A stretch of DNA of 31,309 bases from Chara braunii (taxonomy: Eukaryota > Streptophyta > Charophyceae > Charales > Characeae), in contig BFEA01000190.1 in assembly GCA_003427395.1 (NCBI GenBank), forward strand, positions 1,367,315-1,398,623. The letters run 5' to 3'. Positions 9,814 through 20,623 of the stretch are shown here, one piece after another. Each line of letters opens with the position of its first letter. Position 1 is the first letter of the stretch. The position numbers were made by a program, and so were the translations under genes. A model generated the notes under the pieces. The model was not told the DNA's origin, searched no databases, and was given only the letters and a program-made list of their open reading frames with translations.

Positions 9814-11932
9814 GTCTGTTGTTTTAGTTGCACGTTGTCAGGATGGGTTTTTACCATAATATGCATTAATTGCTTCCATCTTAGCCCCCTATTATGTAAG
9901 GACTTCGTCGCTTTGTGTTTTAGAGGCGGATCCAGGATCCATTGTCGAGATCCCCAACAGATTGAAGGATTCCTCTTCGAAGAATTATACTGAGAAAAGC
10001 AAGAATATCCGAGGCTGACCACACCACATTTGCTTTGATTTTAAGACTTTGTAGGCCTAGCAAAGTTATATGGGAGAACCATTTCAATCCTGCCTCTTTT
10101 TGTTCCTCAAAAGGAACAAACGTGTCCCTTTTCGCCATATGGGCCTTGTCCCTAATTTCTGTGAAAGTTGCTTGAGGACCAAAATCATAATGTTTAATTA
10201 AGAAATCTTTCATATCCCTTTTGAATGTTCGATCCCCTGTACTTTGATACTCAACATATGTAGACCATCCTCTCAATGTAACCCCTCTGTATTGGTCGTG
10301 TCTTACCGGAGAGAGTATCACTTCCCATTTTCCTCATTTTTCCGTACAGGAATGATGAGGTTGCCCTTAGGTGGCTGTGGCCTAACCACTTGACCTTTCT
10401 CGAATACATTCCTCATTCTCTGCCTTTTGCTCACTTCCTGTGTTGTCCATGTGTGAGAAGTGAGTGCTCCTTCTATCTGGGTTGCCATTGGACTTTCCTC
10501 TTGGTTAGTTTGTTGTGAATGCGTTTTTTCTTCTTGGGTAGATTGCGATATCCTATCATTTTCTTCCATAGGTGTATCCTTTATTAGTGATTCCTCCTCC
10601 TGATGTTGGGTGAGAATTTGATATCAACTCTTGGTTGGTCGTCAACTGGTATCCCTCCTCTTGTTGTTGGGTGGGAATTTCTTATTCTATTGAGATCAAT
10701 TTTTGGTTGGTCGTGAACTGATTTATTTATGAATTGGGGGTATGATTAGACACTGTTATTTCTTGTGACAATATTAACTGTCTATTTATATCCCCATATA
10801 TTATTTGTCCCCAGGCGTCCTTTTGACTGTTATCAAATGCAGGAAAGTGAAGGGTCTCTTGCCCATTGTTTTCTATATTTGTTATATTTCTTTGTATTTC
10901 CTCTATTTTATCTCCTAAAGATGAGGATTGTTTTTCGGTCCTTGATTCTAATGAATCCCCGGACTGGTAGGAATCATTGCTGTTGTTGTCAATTGTCTGT
11001 CATTTTCCCCTTCCCTACTTTCTTCTGGTGTAGGGGTGGGAGGTTGAAACATGTTCATTATTGTATTGAACATGCGGCGACTAACTATAGGTCATTCGGT
11101 TCCTTGTGGAAGCCCATCTGTTAACACCCTTTTTAGGGAGGGAGATGCATTCATAAGATTGATGAGATGTATATAGGAGGTGTCCCAAAACTCAGTAGTG
11201 GCTTCTCTATACTTTATCTTTAGTTGTTGGAGAAGCCATTCTGCCATACCATTCATTTTGTGTTCCACCGTAACAAGCTATTCTTCTTCCGAAGAAGGAG
11301 CTTCAGACATAGGATTGTCCCGTACTTGCAGTTCCTGGTCAATGTCCATATCTACAGGCCCAAATGCATCTCTAAAGAAATCCTGTTGGGGATCCCTTTC
11401 CTGCTTTTGGGATTGTTCTATTTCCACTGACTGAGGTACCTGCGACACACCCTCACCTTTTGTGTTCAACTTAGGTCTCCATTTCTGGTGATAATAAGGT
11501 CCTCCATTTCTTCTTTTTTTTTTTTATTTTTTTTTTTATTTCGGTCATTTCTTCTTACTAGAGGTAGTTCTAGAGAATCATTGTGCTCACTATCCTCTTC
11601 CTGAACCATTTCCAGATCCCTGATTTGCTGGTTCCCTTCTTTTGTGTTATCATAGGTTGTGATGACAATTCGTTGTTGATCTTACTATTCTCTGTTTCTT
11701 TCAAGTATCTCTATGGATCAGGTTCTCTTAGTGGTTCCTTTGTAGTCCTCTTCTCCTTTTTATGATCCAATTTGTCTGAAGTGGATGACTTGGATGAAGA
11801 ATGTATGATTTGAGAGGCTGAATTTGAAAAGGATGAAGTGGAGGGATTCTTGTTTACTACTTTGACCGTAGATTCTGGTGGAGTCCAACTATCGGGAGGC
11901 TTGGTGTCCCAATTTGGATTTCCTTCCTTTTT
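9814..11932 (-). pseudogene. LINE B ORF1 C-terminal tail and ORF1-ORF2 spacer
   Basis: Between the LINE B zinc knuckle and the endonuclease lie about 2.1 kb with several open minus-strand pieces: 11469-11278 (Gln/Glu/Ser-rich, acidic end), 10569-10318 (polar, ending in a basic stretch with PVRKNEE) and 10321-9920 (133 codons with GWSTYVEY, AGLKWFSHITLL). The polar pieces look like disordered ORF1 tail. The last one is more globular in composition and has no family I can name. A poly-T stretch (11510-11539) and a direct repeat (10589-10720) lie inside. The spacer is long for an L1-like element, so further insertions are possible. Confidence 0.5.
10589..10720. repeat. Imperfect two-copy direct repeat
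   Basis: Two copies of roughly 65-70 bp follow each other; each starts with cctcctc, has gttgggtg in the middle and ends with ttggttggtcgt plus an aactg. They differ by small indels. The repeat lies in the LINE B ORF1-ORF2 spacer. Confidence 0.7.
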
Positions 11933-13673
11933 TCACGTCCAACCTTTAGGTTTAGCACCCTTGCCTGTCCCCTTTATGTATACCCACCCCTCGTGACCCT
12001 GATCCACTGTCCTCCACAGATTATTTTTCAATGGATCTCTGATCAACCTTCCTGTAGCTCTTTGTCTACATATTGGATTTTGTTCACATGATTCATCTGT
12101 GCTGAGGTGTCCATATGATTTGCATCTGAAACACCACGGACGCAACTTATGTGCAGTGTGAATGTGAAATTCTTTCCCCCCGACTCGGTAAGGAATGACA
12201 TCATCTAGATTGAAGGGCTTATTTGATGGGTGGTTGATGGCTAATATTAGGTAGTCGTCCCTTTTAGCTGCGAAGGCTGGGAGTGGATCGATGAAATCAA
12301 CAATATCATAGGTTTCCCCAAAGTCATGTATGAAGGCGGCTTGGATTTCTATTGGGATATGACGGAATTCTACCCAATAGAAATTTTTCATCATCTGACG
12401 TCGCCGCTCATCCGGACCCTGCTTTTGAGGAACCCATGGGTATATTATGACTTGTGACCGATCACATCTCAACTTTCTCCATCCATCTTTTTTTTTTTTT
12501 GTCTTCTTCATGAATGCTGAGGATGGTAAAGACTGTTGATGACACAGGTTGGATTAGAAAATCATCTTGGGCAGCTTCATGGTTTCCTTTCAGGGATGTC
12601 AATAGTCTGCTTAAATACTGCATCATCATGGAATACCCAATTGTTTGCATCACGTTGGTATGCTGCATCTCGTTGTGCTACCATCTGAGTTGGATATGTT
12701 TTTACCATGTATTTTTTTCCTCCATTATCTATCACTTTGTTTTCAGATGGACTGATTAGTTTAGATAATAAAAATGCTCTCGCAGATGATAAATTTGACA
12801 GTGGTATTTGAAGCGGTGAGGCTTGTGGGCCTGTTCTTTTGATTTCAAAAGTCTTATTTTGAAAAGGACCCTTTGTTTTTTCCACTCATGAATGTGAGGC
12901 TCCTTTCATACTTGCTCCTTGTGTATCTGAAGAAAGCGAATGAGAGGTCATCTCAGTGTTTGATGAAGGGGAAGGTACATTGCTTATCTTTATACTTTCC
13001 TCTCCTTCTCTCCTGTTTTCACTCTTCCGTTCCTTCTTGCCAAGATTTCCGTTCTCCTTTTCTCCTTCCTTTGTTTTTTTTCTGTCCTTTCCCTCTATCC
13101 CTTTGTCTTTCTTCGTTTTCTTTTCTTCCTTCCCTGTCTCTTTCGACTGCCTCCTGTATAGAAGGGAATGACATCTCATATTGAGAAGGACCAAATCTTT
13201 GCTGAATTTCTGAGCAACCTTGTTGGGCCATGAATGGAAGTGTCAATGATTTTATTACATTGAATGTGTTCTTTGTACCTGAATGATTTGATTCCACTCC
13301 TCTTTCTTCTCCTCCATACAGTGGGTTAATTGCCATGGTCTGACTGTAGTGATGCTCTTCTCCCCCTCCTATCCTTATACCTGAAGAGATGAGGGAACCC
13401 ATAGGGGAGGAGTTAACCTGTTGGTGCACAACCCCTGAGGAGAAGGGGATTTTGTGAAGCCCTCTCCTCTTCAGTAAGAACTTCTCCATCAAGGGAGAAT
13501 GACATGGAATATTTTTTTTTTGTGATTTGCATTTGTTTGTTCTGTAGGACTCGTTTAAATGGTGTATGCATTTGCCTTTCTGCCATCTGTCTCATCGCCC
13601 CTCTAAACATGAGCATAAAATCCACCTGACGATGTATCCTCTGATGGTGAAGAATACGAGTCATTTTGTTCAA
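11933..13673 (-). pseudogene. LINE B ORF1: charged N-terminus, RRM-like region, zinc knuckle; frameshifted
   Basis: The minus strand encodes the nucleic-acid-binding ORF1 of LINE B in several frames. Parts in order: 13673-13413 and 13492-13019 (Met/Gln-rich start), 13194-12886 (Lys/Glu-rich; motif GKEEKKTKKDKG), 12885-12577, and 12511-11933. The last part has VIIYPWVPQ, then FYWVEFRHIPIEIQAAF, like the DUF4283/RRM-like fold of plant LINE ORF1. It ends in a zinc knuckle: Cys at 12131-12133, Cys at 12122-12124, His at 12107-12109 and Cys at 12086-12088, giving CX2CX4HX6C. The T run at about 12489-12500 coincides with a frame change. The same order and the same knuckle spacing occur in LINE A ORF1. 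Its start codon cannot be fixed. Confidence 0.78.
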
Positions 13674-14097
13674 ACAATTTATCTCACAAAAAAATAATTA
13701 AATTCCTGGAGGAGAGAAACAACTCACAACCAAGTGCAGACAACACTTGTGTGTGATCTTTTTTCTTTCTGTTCTTGTCTTTTTGTTTAAATTAATGTTT
13801 AATGTTTATATTTATATTATCATTTATTAATCCTTGCCTTTCTGTTGTGGCTGGGAGGAATCATTTAAGAAGGAGGGAACTGAGAGAAGGTCAGGTGGAG
13901 GAAGAACGAGGTGCTTCCCTTTTCGACGTCGTACTCTGTCAACTATCCTCCTGCCGGTCTGGCCCGATTCCTCCCGCGTTCTCCTTGTCAACCCCAAATG
14001 GGCTAAAATGATTTTACCAGCTCCAGATTATGTCAACATTGTTGATAATGCAACTCCTTCACTGCTTCGTGTCAGATTGGCATTGATCTCTTGCTGA
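13674..14097. other. Non-coding stretch upstream of LINE B ORF1
   Basis: It is probably the LINE B 5' leader, because it lies directly upstream of its first codons on the minus strand. An 87-codon plus-strand frame (13834-14097) has no recognisable motif. The satellite array begins right after it. No LINE B 5' boundary could be placed. Confidence 0.35.
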
Positions 14098-15441
14098 TGA
14101 CTCAGATCACAAATATCCATAAAGTGTTATTTCAGTCGCCAATGAGCATTGATCATCCATGCTCTCATACTCAATGGACTGAAACGCCGAAGAGCCACAC
14201 TCCTGAGCCAATGATGGTCTAGTAACACGATCATCCATCACATTCTCCGAATACTATGTGTTTTTAGACAGATCGCCTTATCATACGTGCTCTACGATCA
14301 CCAATCAGCATAGAGAAACGGTCTCGCGTACTGATGAGAGATCAAAAGCATGTGCTCATGACACCGCTCATCACCTTATTAAATGCACCGATGAGAATCG
14401 ACCATGATGAATATCTTGTTCAAGGACACATTGAATAGCGATGAGGACCAGCAACACTTATCTCACTCACCGAAGAGTAGTCACCACTACTGTCCCCAAA
14501 TTGAATGAGTATCAAGCATCTATCATACTCACCGAATCGTCATGCGCACTACTATCACCATTGATTGTTTCTCCAAGCAACCTTGAACACTGATCTGCGC
14601 GTTCTGATGAGAAAACCATGGATAGTTATAAAAAATAGCAATGGGTTACTCCAACATATGCATGTGACAACGATCAGTAACTACATTATCTCCAAGTATC
14701 ATTGAGAAGTGGTTTCGCCCACTGATAAGAGAGTACCAGTATGTGCATTTGATATCGATCCGCTGCTCCAAAAATCACCGATGAGTAGCGATCCTCATGC
14801 ACCTTATTTCATGCGCCTTTGAGCATCGACCATGATTAGTATCCGCTCAAAAACACATTGAATAACGATGAGGACCAGCACATTTCTCACTCGACGAAGA
14901 GCACTACGATCATTGAATTGAATGATTATCGAGCATCTATCGTACTCGCCGAATCTACTGTGTTACGAGTACGAACACCTTATCACGTGTACACTACAAT
15001 CACCATACTCAGCCTTGAGCAATTATCTTCACGCACTGATGAGAAAGCACTGAATGCTTATAGTGAAAATCAATGGGTTACGAGCGCCAGCATATGTATG
15101 TGACACCGATCGCTCCTTCAACAATTACCTATGAGTAACTATCCCCATGCACCTTATTTCATGCGTCGATGAGCGTCGACCATGATGATTATCTGCTCAA
15201 AGGCACATTGAATAGCGATGAGGACCATAACTCATTTCACTTGCCGAAGAGCACTACGATCATTAAATTGAATAAATATCGAGGATCTATCGTATTCGCG
15301 GAATTTACTGCGTTACGAGTTTGAGCACCTTATCACTTGTACAAGCGCCAACATATGTATGTGACACCGATCAAAGACTAAAATCAATCATTGATGAATA
15401 TCGATCTCAATGCTCCTTATTTCGTGCGCCGATGAGAATCA
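14098..15441. repeat. Degenerate satellite array
   Basis: A recognisable block (an A/T-rich ttat.. start, then gatgagNatcgaccatgat) recurs at 14140, 14390, 14818, 15168 and 15431, that is at intervals of 250, 428, 350 and 263 bp. Other blocks recur in the same order, such as cacattgaatagcgatgagg, gaagagcactacgatcat, and catatgtatgtgacaccgatc. Interval differences reflect internal losses and gains. Short motifs such as cgatgag and ctgatgag are frequent. No coding potential is seen. The array ends abruptly where LINE C linker codons begin. Confidence 0.85.
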
Positions 15442-15444
15442 ACC

Positions 15445-16096
15445 TCCATTAGAGTGGGTAGATAAGCAAATGAAGATGTGGATGGGGGCAAAGGATCTGT
15501 TTACAAGTGAGGACACATGGATAAAAATGGGTTTGGGGATTATAACGGAAACACAAAATTTTTTTTTTCAAAATGCGAGCCGCCAATAGGAACTGGAAAG
15601 AAAGACAGGCCCAAGAAACAATAAAAGAAGCGCAATCCAAGATGGGAGGCGACACTTTCACAGAGTATTATTGGTCGAAACATTGAAAACGAAACGTTAA
15701 TATTTTAGAAAATCTAGAGAGCAAAAGGCAGGAGGAGTGGCTAGAGTGGTTGAAGGTACGAGGGGTTATTGGGTATGGCAGAATGACGAAGATCACATTC
15801 AGAAGTCTGATTCTAAAACAAGCTAACCCGGTCATACAGGAACTCGTCCACCCCTTCAACATTAATGAGGAAGTGGCCACATCTGTGAATGACATGTGCC
15901 CATATGCTAAGGCATACTTTCAAGATAGCGTCGCGTCTAGAAGACCTTTTGACACGGCTGACTCAGACCTGTCAACTACCTCAAACTTTTGGGATGGTTT
16001 GAGGGCCAAATTTACGAGCGAGGAGAGAGAATTGTTGGACGGTCCAATTACTTATTGAAGAACTATCCTTCGCTGTAAAAAAATGGCGAAAGGTAA
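15445..16096 (+). pseudogene. LINE C ORF2 linker between endonuclease and RT, 5'-truncated
   Basis: The reading frames here match the linker that follows the endonuclease in L1-type ORF2: ITETQNFFFQNAS, NRNWKERQAQETI, LESKRQEEWLEWL, MTKITFRSL and INEEVATSVND. A stop at about 15673 and a frame change near 16054 are present. Directly after it, in another frame, comes a degenerate RT motif 0 (MAKGKCLGMNGRPVEL, equivalent to the family KaPGpDG block). The endonuclease and ORF1 that should precede it are absent; satellite sequence lies there instead. Confidence 0.75.
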
Positions 16097-17590
16097 ATGT
16101 CTCGGTATGAATGGCCGCCCAGTGGAACTGTTCCTCTGTTCTTGGAACACCTTTGCACCTTCCGCTGTCAAATCTTTAACAATACTCTAACAACGGGCTA
16201 CCTGCCAAAAAGATGGCTAATAGGAGTGATTTCCTTACTGTACAAGAAAGGAGATAAGAGAGAGGTAAGGAAGTATAGGTCGATATCGGTTTTAAATATG
16301 GCATATAAAATATTGGCGAATGCCTTAGCGCTTCGGCTTGCGAATTATCTCCCTGCCCTTGTAGGTAAGGAACAAGGGACCTTTGTCTTCACCACTATGA
16401 GAAAGATGGGGTTTGAAGAAGGGTTTTGTATGTGGGTAAAGGCAATATATACAGATGTTTCAGTAGTGATGGTCAACGGGCAAATTTCAGATGAGTTCCC
16501 GTTAACAAGGTCGCTTAGACAGGGTTGTCATTTTACACCCCTTCTCTTTGTTACTCAACTGGAAGTTCTATTACATAATATAAGAATAAATGAGAGGATA
16601 GTAGGTCTTCACCTCCCTCGGCGCATTCATTGGAAGGGAAGGGTATTAACTGATGATTTAACTGTCGCACGTGTGAACAAGGAGATATCATTGAAAAAGT
16701 TTGAACGAGTCTTAGACCGGTTTTGTGATTTGTCGAAAACATCGATTAATTGCGACAAATCGGTTTTCTTCCTGCCTGAGAGCTTTTCCCTCACAGCACA
16801 CTGGGGGCTTTGCCAGATTCCGTTGAATACTTCCGATGACTTTTTGGGGGTACCGATATCGCTTACAGACTGTTCCTCCACTCAAGATGCCCTACTTATG
16901 GATAAGGTTGTGTTTAGGGTAAATGGGTGGGTGAGAAATCACCAACTGTCTCTCTTTGGTAAAGCATTAGTACTTTCGACAACAACCTTCTCAGTTCTTT
17001 GGTTTCCCTTGTCGGTCTGTCTACAGGGAGAGAAAGCCTATAAACAGATAAGAAGAGTCGCTGCTAGATACCTTTGGAAGCCACAGGCAAACGAACACCA
17101 GAGTTTTATTGTCAAAGCGGTATGGGAGACTATATGCTGCAACAGAGATCAAAGAGGTTTGGGTATCCTTGACCCCAAACAACAGAATAATGCCCTCTTA
17201 GCAAAATGGTCGATGACGGTGATGTTTGGGGACAGGGAAAAGTGCTTGGTATTATTGGCAGAAACTATCTTACAGGCTGAATGGTCGCTGAAGAAAGGTT
17301 TGCACGTTTGGTTGTGTTTTATGACAAAGCCTTACTACCAAAGAAGACCTAAGTCTCAGGTATGGCACGATATCTTATTGGCCTGGAATATAATCCGCCC
17401 TCACTTAATCGAAGAACCTAAGTCTAAAGAAGAGATTTTGAACCAAATAATATTTGAAAATATCTTTATCTTGGACAAGGGTTCAGATAAGTTGTCTGCA
17501 GACGATAGTCCGGGTTCATTTGGCAGAGTCTGGATTAAGCACGGGGTTATTCAGTTGAGAGACTTGTGGGATGGTGATATAACAGACTAG
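16097..17590 (+). pseudogene. LINE C ORF2 reverse transcriptase, long open frame lacking motif A
   Basis: A 497-codon open frame covers RT motifs and the thumb: PKRWLIGVISLLYKKGDK, YRSISVLNMAYKIL, RLANYLP, then directly FTTMRKMGFEEGF, RSLRQGC (motif B), VLTDDLTVA (motif C, Asp-Asp at 16652-16657), FLGVPI, GKALVLSTT and RGLGILDPKQQNN. Compared with LINE B, about 43 residues are missing at 16387/16388, between EQGTFV and FTTMRKMGF. The lost part contains the motif A Asp (FIDFEKAYD in LINE B). Motif C reads TDD in place of (Y/F)ADD. The protein could not be an active RT. The frame ends at TAG 17588-17590, which aligns with a Trp codon in LINE D. Confidence 0.92.
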
Positions 17591-18607
17591 ATCCCCCTCC
17601 AAAGCTTGAAAGAAAAGTTACAGAGGGTCCGACGAGTGAGTGAAAAATTTGAGAAGGTTAAGGTTGCATTTCCTCTGCATTGGGTGAGGGCCCTTCGTAA
17701 TGATAGCGAACTAAACCCAGGTAGTTGGGCGAGCGACCCAGAGGAAAATGATGCTTTCTTGAAGATCCTGGGACCAGATTTGAATAAGGGAATCAAAGTT
17801 CAGAAATGGAGAAGAAAACTAGGTCAAGACCGATCCGTGTTGATGTTGGAAGGGGAAGACACAGTGAATTCGACTGTTGACCTAAAAGAAGTCAGAGTGT
17901 ACGAACATCAAAATGAAAGAGGATTAGTCAAGAAACTGGTTCGTGGTCCATAGGATGGGACCGTGTTGGAACCCCTACTATTTGGCTGGTCGGTCAATGA
18001 CCGGGAACAAGAATTCCAATATCCCAATACAAGACCAAAAACAGGTGTTATGATCCAGCGGGAGAAGAGTACACAGAAACCAATCGTGATAGCTAAAAGA
18101 AGATTGAACGGAATCCCAGCTCTATAAATGGGGGAGGGAGACTTTTGCAGACTATGAAAAGTCTTGAAGAAAAACCCATCCCAGAAACAGGTTACTCTAC
18201 AATGGCTACAGTCGATACAAATTACTCCTACGACACTATGACTTAATACTAAAGGAATGGATCTGCACATAATGTGCCTTCGTTGTAATTGGGGCTCAGA
18301 GTCAGCCACACATTTATGGTTGTGCTGTCCATTGTCTGATAGGATCTCAAAGTGGTGGAAGGAGTTTTGAAAAATCTCCCAGGTGGATTTTTAGTGGGAA
18401 TATGAATTCATTTTGCACGGGAAACTACCGGTCAAAGGGACTATCACAAGCTGGGAGGAGTACGTGGTGCTCTGTTGCAGAGGGATAATTATTGAATACA
18501 TCTGGTTTGCCCGTAATGCTAAGATTTTTCGAAATGAAAATATCTCCTTCCAGCAGTCTATTAGTCAGATAAAGGAGGGAGTGAGACATACAATACAGTT
18601 ACATTGA
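17591..18607 (+). pseudogene. LINE C ORF2 C-terminal region with zf-RVT zinc domain, stops in frame
   Basis: The RT frame continues unshifted to 18607, broken only by stop codons (for example TAG at 17588-17590 and 17951-17953). The first open piece has FPLHWVRALRN and LNPGSWASD; LINE D has the matching region. The zinc domain has Cys at 18275 and 18284, His at 18311 and Cys at 18323/18326 (MCLRCNWGSESATHLWLCCP), the zf-RVT pattern. The tail (18413-18607) carries IWFARNAKIFRN, a typical L1 C-terminal motif. Several stops fall where Trp is expected. No RNase H follows. Confidence 0.88.
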
Positions 18608-19288
18608 AGAAGGAAGAGTTGTGTTGGTTACAGAGTACCAGGGTAAAGAGCAAGTTAGCAACTTTCTCTTCGGAAGGGAAATTAAAAATTTTCCTTCGTT
18701 TGGGGTAACAAGAGACAAGGTAGTGAATGTTGGTTGTAGTCTTTGTGGTTGACCTGGTCGTGAGAAAACAGAGAGATTGTTGAGGGAGTAGGGTCGAAGT
18801 AGACCCATCTAACCCTCTGGTTTCGAAAGGCTAGTTAGATAGTTGGTTTCAGTCACGGTGTTGTGATAAGTAAGTGAGAGATCGACCACCTTTTTACGTG
18901 AGCATCAAGGTCGGTTCTGTTTTGGAGAAAATTGCTCTTTTTAGGAAGTTGGATGGTAGGATGCTAGCTCGGTATAAGTTCTATTGGGCTGGGATTGCAA
19001 ACAGTTGGTAGTGGATTGACGAACTTTGTGTTGCTAACCCCTTTTTTTTCTCGTTCTTCAAGCTTAACTCTTTCCCTTTTTTTTTTTGGAAAACGTTCAA
19101 GGACAAGACGCTGAACCTCGTTTTCAACATAGCTGAAAAGTTTTCTTTTTGGTGCAGTTAGTTTTTGGTATTCGAGATTGACTCGAAAGCGAAACTGGCT
19201 AAGGCTGTTAGGTTAACTCCGAGTTGAATTGTGAGGTCCCCGGCCTCGTCCAGATATTATCCTTTGCAATATAATGTTTCAAGTTTTC
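18608..19288 (+). other. LINE C 3' untranslated region, no gene
   Basis: After the last ORF2 codons the stretch is non-coding up to the A tract. One plus-strand frame (about 18895-19130) has open pieces such as GSVLEKIALFRKLD and KDKTLNLVFNIAEKF, which look protein-like but match nothing I know. It could be a captured fragment or chance. Confidence 0.5.
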
Positions 19289-19308
19289 AAAAAAAAAAAA
19301 AAAAAAAA
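19289..19308 (+). repeat. A20 run, LINE C poly-A tail
   Basis: Twenty A follow the LINE C 3' region on the coding strand, as expected for a non-LTR element. No target duplication matching the 5' edge near 15445 was found. Confidence 0.75.
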
Positions 19309-20603
19309 GGAATTAGGGGAGAAAGGAAGTCGGGGAAGGGTAGGGGGAAAAGCAAGAGGCCGTCTGCTTTTTTAGAGCCTCTGTTTCCCTGCTCTTTGTT
19401 CTATCCCAAACAATGCGTAGGCTTTGCACCAGATCCTTAGGGCGGTTGATCGAGGTGGAGAGCCCGTCCCGCCCATTCGATGGAATTTCATGGTTACAAC
19501 TTATGCTCGCCAATAGCAAAAAGGGGGTCTTGAAGTTCTTTTTTTGAACATCATGTGGTCGGTACCTATTGATTGACCAGTAATTGAAGTTGCTTCCATC
19601 CAGTATGCTCGAGGGGATAAAGTTTAGCAACTCAAATCCAACCAACTACCCCATCTAAGGATGGGGTTCGATGAGGACTGTCTTTTCGACATGCAAACAC
19701 TCAAGGTTGGAGGATGGCATGATCATGATTGGCACAATGAGTTCTTCCCTCTCAACGGGTACTATCCATATCATTGTCCCCATCTATAGATGAAGTGCTC
19801 CCTCACCGTTTAATGAGGGATTGATTACAGTTTTATCTACCATACATGTAGCACGGTATGAGAGAGAGTTAGGCTGCTATGGTAATATTTTCCACCCCTT
19901 AATGGACTAAATACCAACATGAAAATCAGCCTCATTGACAGACAGGGTCTTTAGAGATGACATGTTACATACAACTAGTGAGGATGTTGACCAAGGTTGT
20001 TCAGATGAACCCTTATCATGAACAGGTAGGATCTATCTCCTCATTTGCAATATCAACCGACCGGTAGGCTACACATGACTGTTCCTACAGGCTTCATATG
20101 AGTTTAAAATTATAAGATCTGAGAGGTGAGCCGAGGAGAAGGGAGTGTCGTACAAAGTCAATTTGTAGAGCCTGCAGATGGACAGTCAAAAGTATCTTTG
20201 GGTTGGGACTCAGAGATTGTCTCCCAACAACGCAAGAAGACTTATGGGGATGGGAGGATAACCGAGTGATGGGGATTTTGCCATATGGTAGGGGCATGGT
20301 GGAACCTAAATGTCATAGTAGGTCAGGCGTACAAGATTGGCGATGAGTCCACCTTTCAGTTTAAATGGGCAGTTCATCCGCTCATTAGAGGGCAATCAAT
20401 GTTGCTTGTCACTTGCATTCACTTACAATTTGCGTGTCACTTGCATTCACTTACAATTTTCTCCTATCTATAATTGGGATGCTGGACCCGTTTTTTAGCT
20501 GGTGCAGCTCCCCATCAATAGACTGGAGTCATCTATAGACAGAGGCGTATTACTGGAGGATGTTTTTTTCACCTCCAATAATAGGGAACCCACACATGAT
20601 TAG
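19309..20603. other. Unidentified segment ending in an A20 run
   Basis: No known domain is recognised. A plus-strand frame at about 19700-20090 reads as a series of open pieces (for example GTIHIIVPIYR, RDDMLHTTSEDVDQG) with a few stops, compatible with a decayed coding region. The segment ends in A20 at 20604-20623, so it could be a retroposed fragment. A 28-bp duplication lies at 20408-20463. Confidence 0.35.
20408..20463. repeat. Two-copy 28-bp tandem duplication
   Basis: The block that starts gtcacttgcattcactta occurs at 20408 and again at 20436, nearly identical. Confidence 0.9.
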
Positions 20604-20623
20604 AAAAAAAAAAAAAAAAAAAA
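20604..20623 (+). repeat. A20 run
   Basis: Twenty A, followed by more A-rich sequence. It may be the tail of a retroposed segment to its left. Confidence 0.6.

Noticed and set aside
14320-15070. Hammerhead ribozyme cores (ctgatgag followed by gaaa)
   Set aside because: The word occurs several times in the satellite, but stem II would need unpaired bases right after the core and stems I/III do not form. Chance in a repeat rich in gatgag.
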